From Nannocystis sp. RBIL2 (GTDB taxonomy: Bacteria; Myxococcota_A; Polyangia; Nannocystales; Nannocystaceae): DNA of 64,000 nucleotides. This document shows, piece after piece, positions 63,866 to 64,000 of the stretch. The notes under the pieces are model-generated. The model was not told the DNA's origin. It was given only the letters and a program-made list of their open reading frames with translations, and did no database searches. Every line of letters begins with the position of its first letter. The first letter of the stretch is position 1. Location of the stretch: NCBI RefSeq assembly GCF_026626745.1, contig NZ_JAPNJW010000002.1, positions 1 to 64,000 on the forward strand. The letters run 5' to 3'. The position numbers and the translations under genes were made by a program.

Positions 63866-64000
63866 ATGAAGCGCTGCCCGGTCTGCGGCACGGAGTACCC
63901 CGTGTCTCAAGGCTTTTGCCCGATGGACGGCAACCCGCTGGCCGAGGAATCGAGCGGGCGCACGAACCAGGACTGGCGGGTCCCGGCGCGCGCCCCCGAG
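63866..64000 (+). CDS. Zinc-ribbon protein, possibly the N-terminus of a Ser/Thr kinase (partial)
   Basis: The gene starts at 63866 and runs off the right edge. The first 45 residues begin MKRCPVCGTEYPVSQGFCPM, then DGNPL: a C-x2-C plus CPMDGNPL zinc ribbon of the type that often precedes a protein kinase or other large domain in myxobacteria. The rest of the protein is outside the window, so only the ribbon can be called. Confidence 0.7.
   Translation, partial: MKRCPVCGTEYPVSQGFCPMDGNPLAEESSGRTNQDWRVPARAPE

Overview
The window reads as chromosomal DNA of a myxobacterium, most likely close to the Nannocystis/Plesiocystis group (inference). The support is very high GC with strong GC3 in real genes, many secreted lipoproteins with Thr/Ser/Gly-rich linkers after the lipobox Cys, two MYXO-CTERM tails (Cys-X-Cys, hydrophobic stretch, Arg cluster), a zinc-finger/kinase/TPR Ser/Thr kinase, ECF sigma factors and Cys-rich secreted proteins with the CCETEWDS motif. 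I see no phage, insertion sequence, CRISPR array, tRNA or rRNA.

Layout. 1-9.9 kb: a major-vault-protein-like SPFH protein running off the left edge, secreted lipoproteins, a tandem VOC protein, an ankyrin protein, a broken gene (7545-8119) and a MYXO-CTERM protein. 10.3-12.1 kb: a DGPF/YCII protein and an ECF42-type sigma factor behind a matching promoter. 12.2-19.2 kb: an RsbR-like STAS protein, two large lipoproteins, a hydrolase and a frameshifted ABC ATPase. 19.9-26.5 kb: a CCETEWDS protein, an MFS/spermidine-synthase-like protein, a vWA lipoprotein, a PLD-like protein, a lipoprotein and a DUF6151-like protein. 26.5-38 kb: a kinase/sigma-like pair, a cysteine-free C45-like Ntn protein, a glutaredoxin-like lipoprotein, a MYXO-CTERM amidase, DsbD and a retropepsin-like lipoprotein. 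38-44.4 kb: a tolC-mlaC pair, ygfZ, an SPFH plus RHH pair and a hybrid histidine kinase. 44.7-50.8 kb: trpB-trpA, a zinc-ribbon protein, rlmJ, a YihY protein and a two-gene HTTM unit. 50.8-64 kb: a lipoprotein/ECF sigma/membrane-protein operon, Nudix, CorC/CNNM, NAT, aldehyde dehydrogenase, an NSS transporter with a 34-residue partner, two secreted or unknown proteins, hutH and the start of a zinc-ribbon protein.

The most unusual content is a repeat family with a 14-bp period (unit close to ACATGTCC-N4-GG, so the palindrome GGACATGTCC recurs every 14 bp). About 20 intergenic loci carry one to ten or more units. They sit mainly between convergent genes or within a few bases of stop codons. At least fifteen more paired copies lie inside coding regions, where they often coincide with conserved protein motifs and use AT-ending codons that are rare here. 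Arms co-vary (ATGTCC with GGACAT, CTGTCC with GGACAG) and several loops are TTCG/CGAA, which suggests selection for a hairpin or a dyad site. Local duplications and one gene deletion involve these elements.

A second window-wide pattern is a TAnnnT hexamer 6-13 bases before many start codons that lack a Shine-Dalgarno sequence, suggesting many leaderless or very short-leader transcripts. Function calls come from reading the translated sequence and from family knowledge; no database search was possible.
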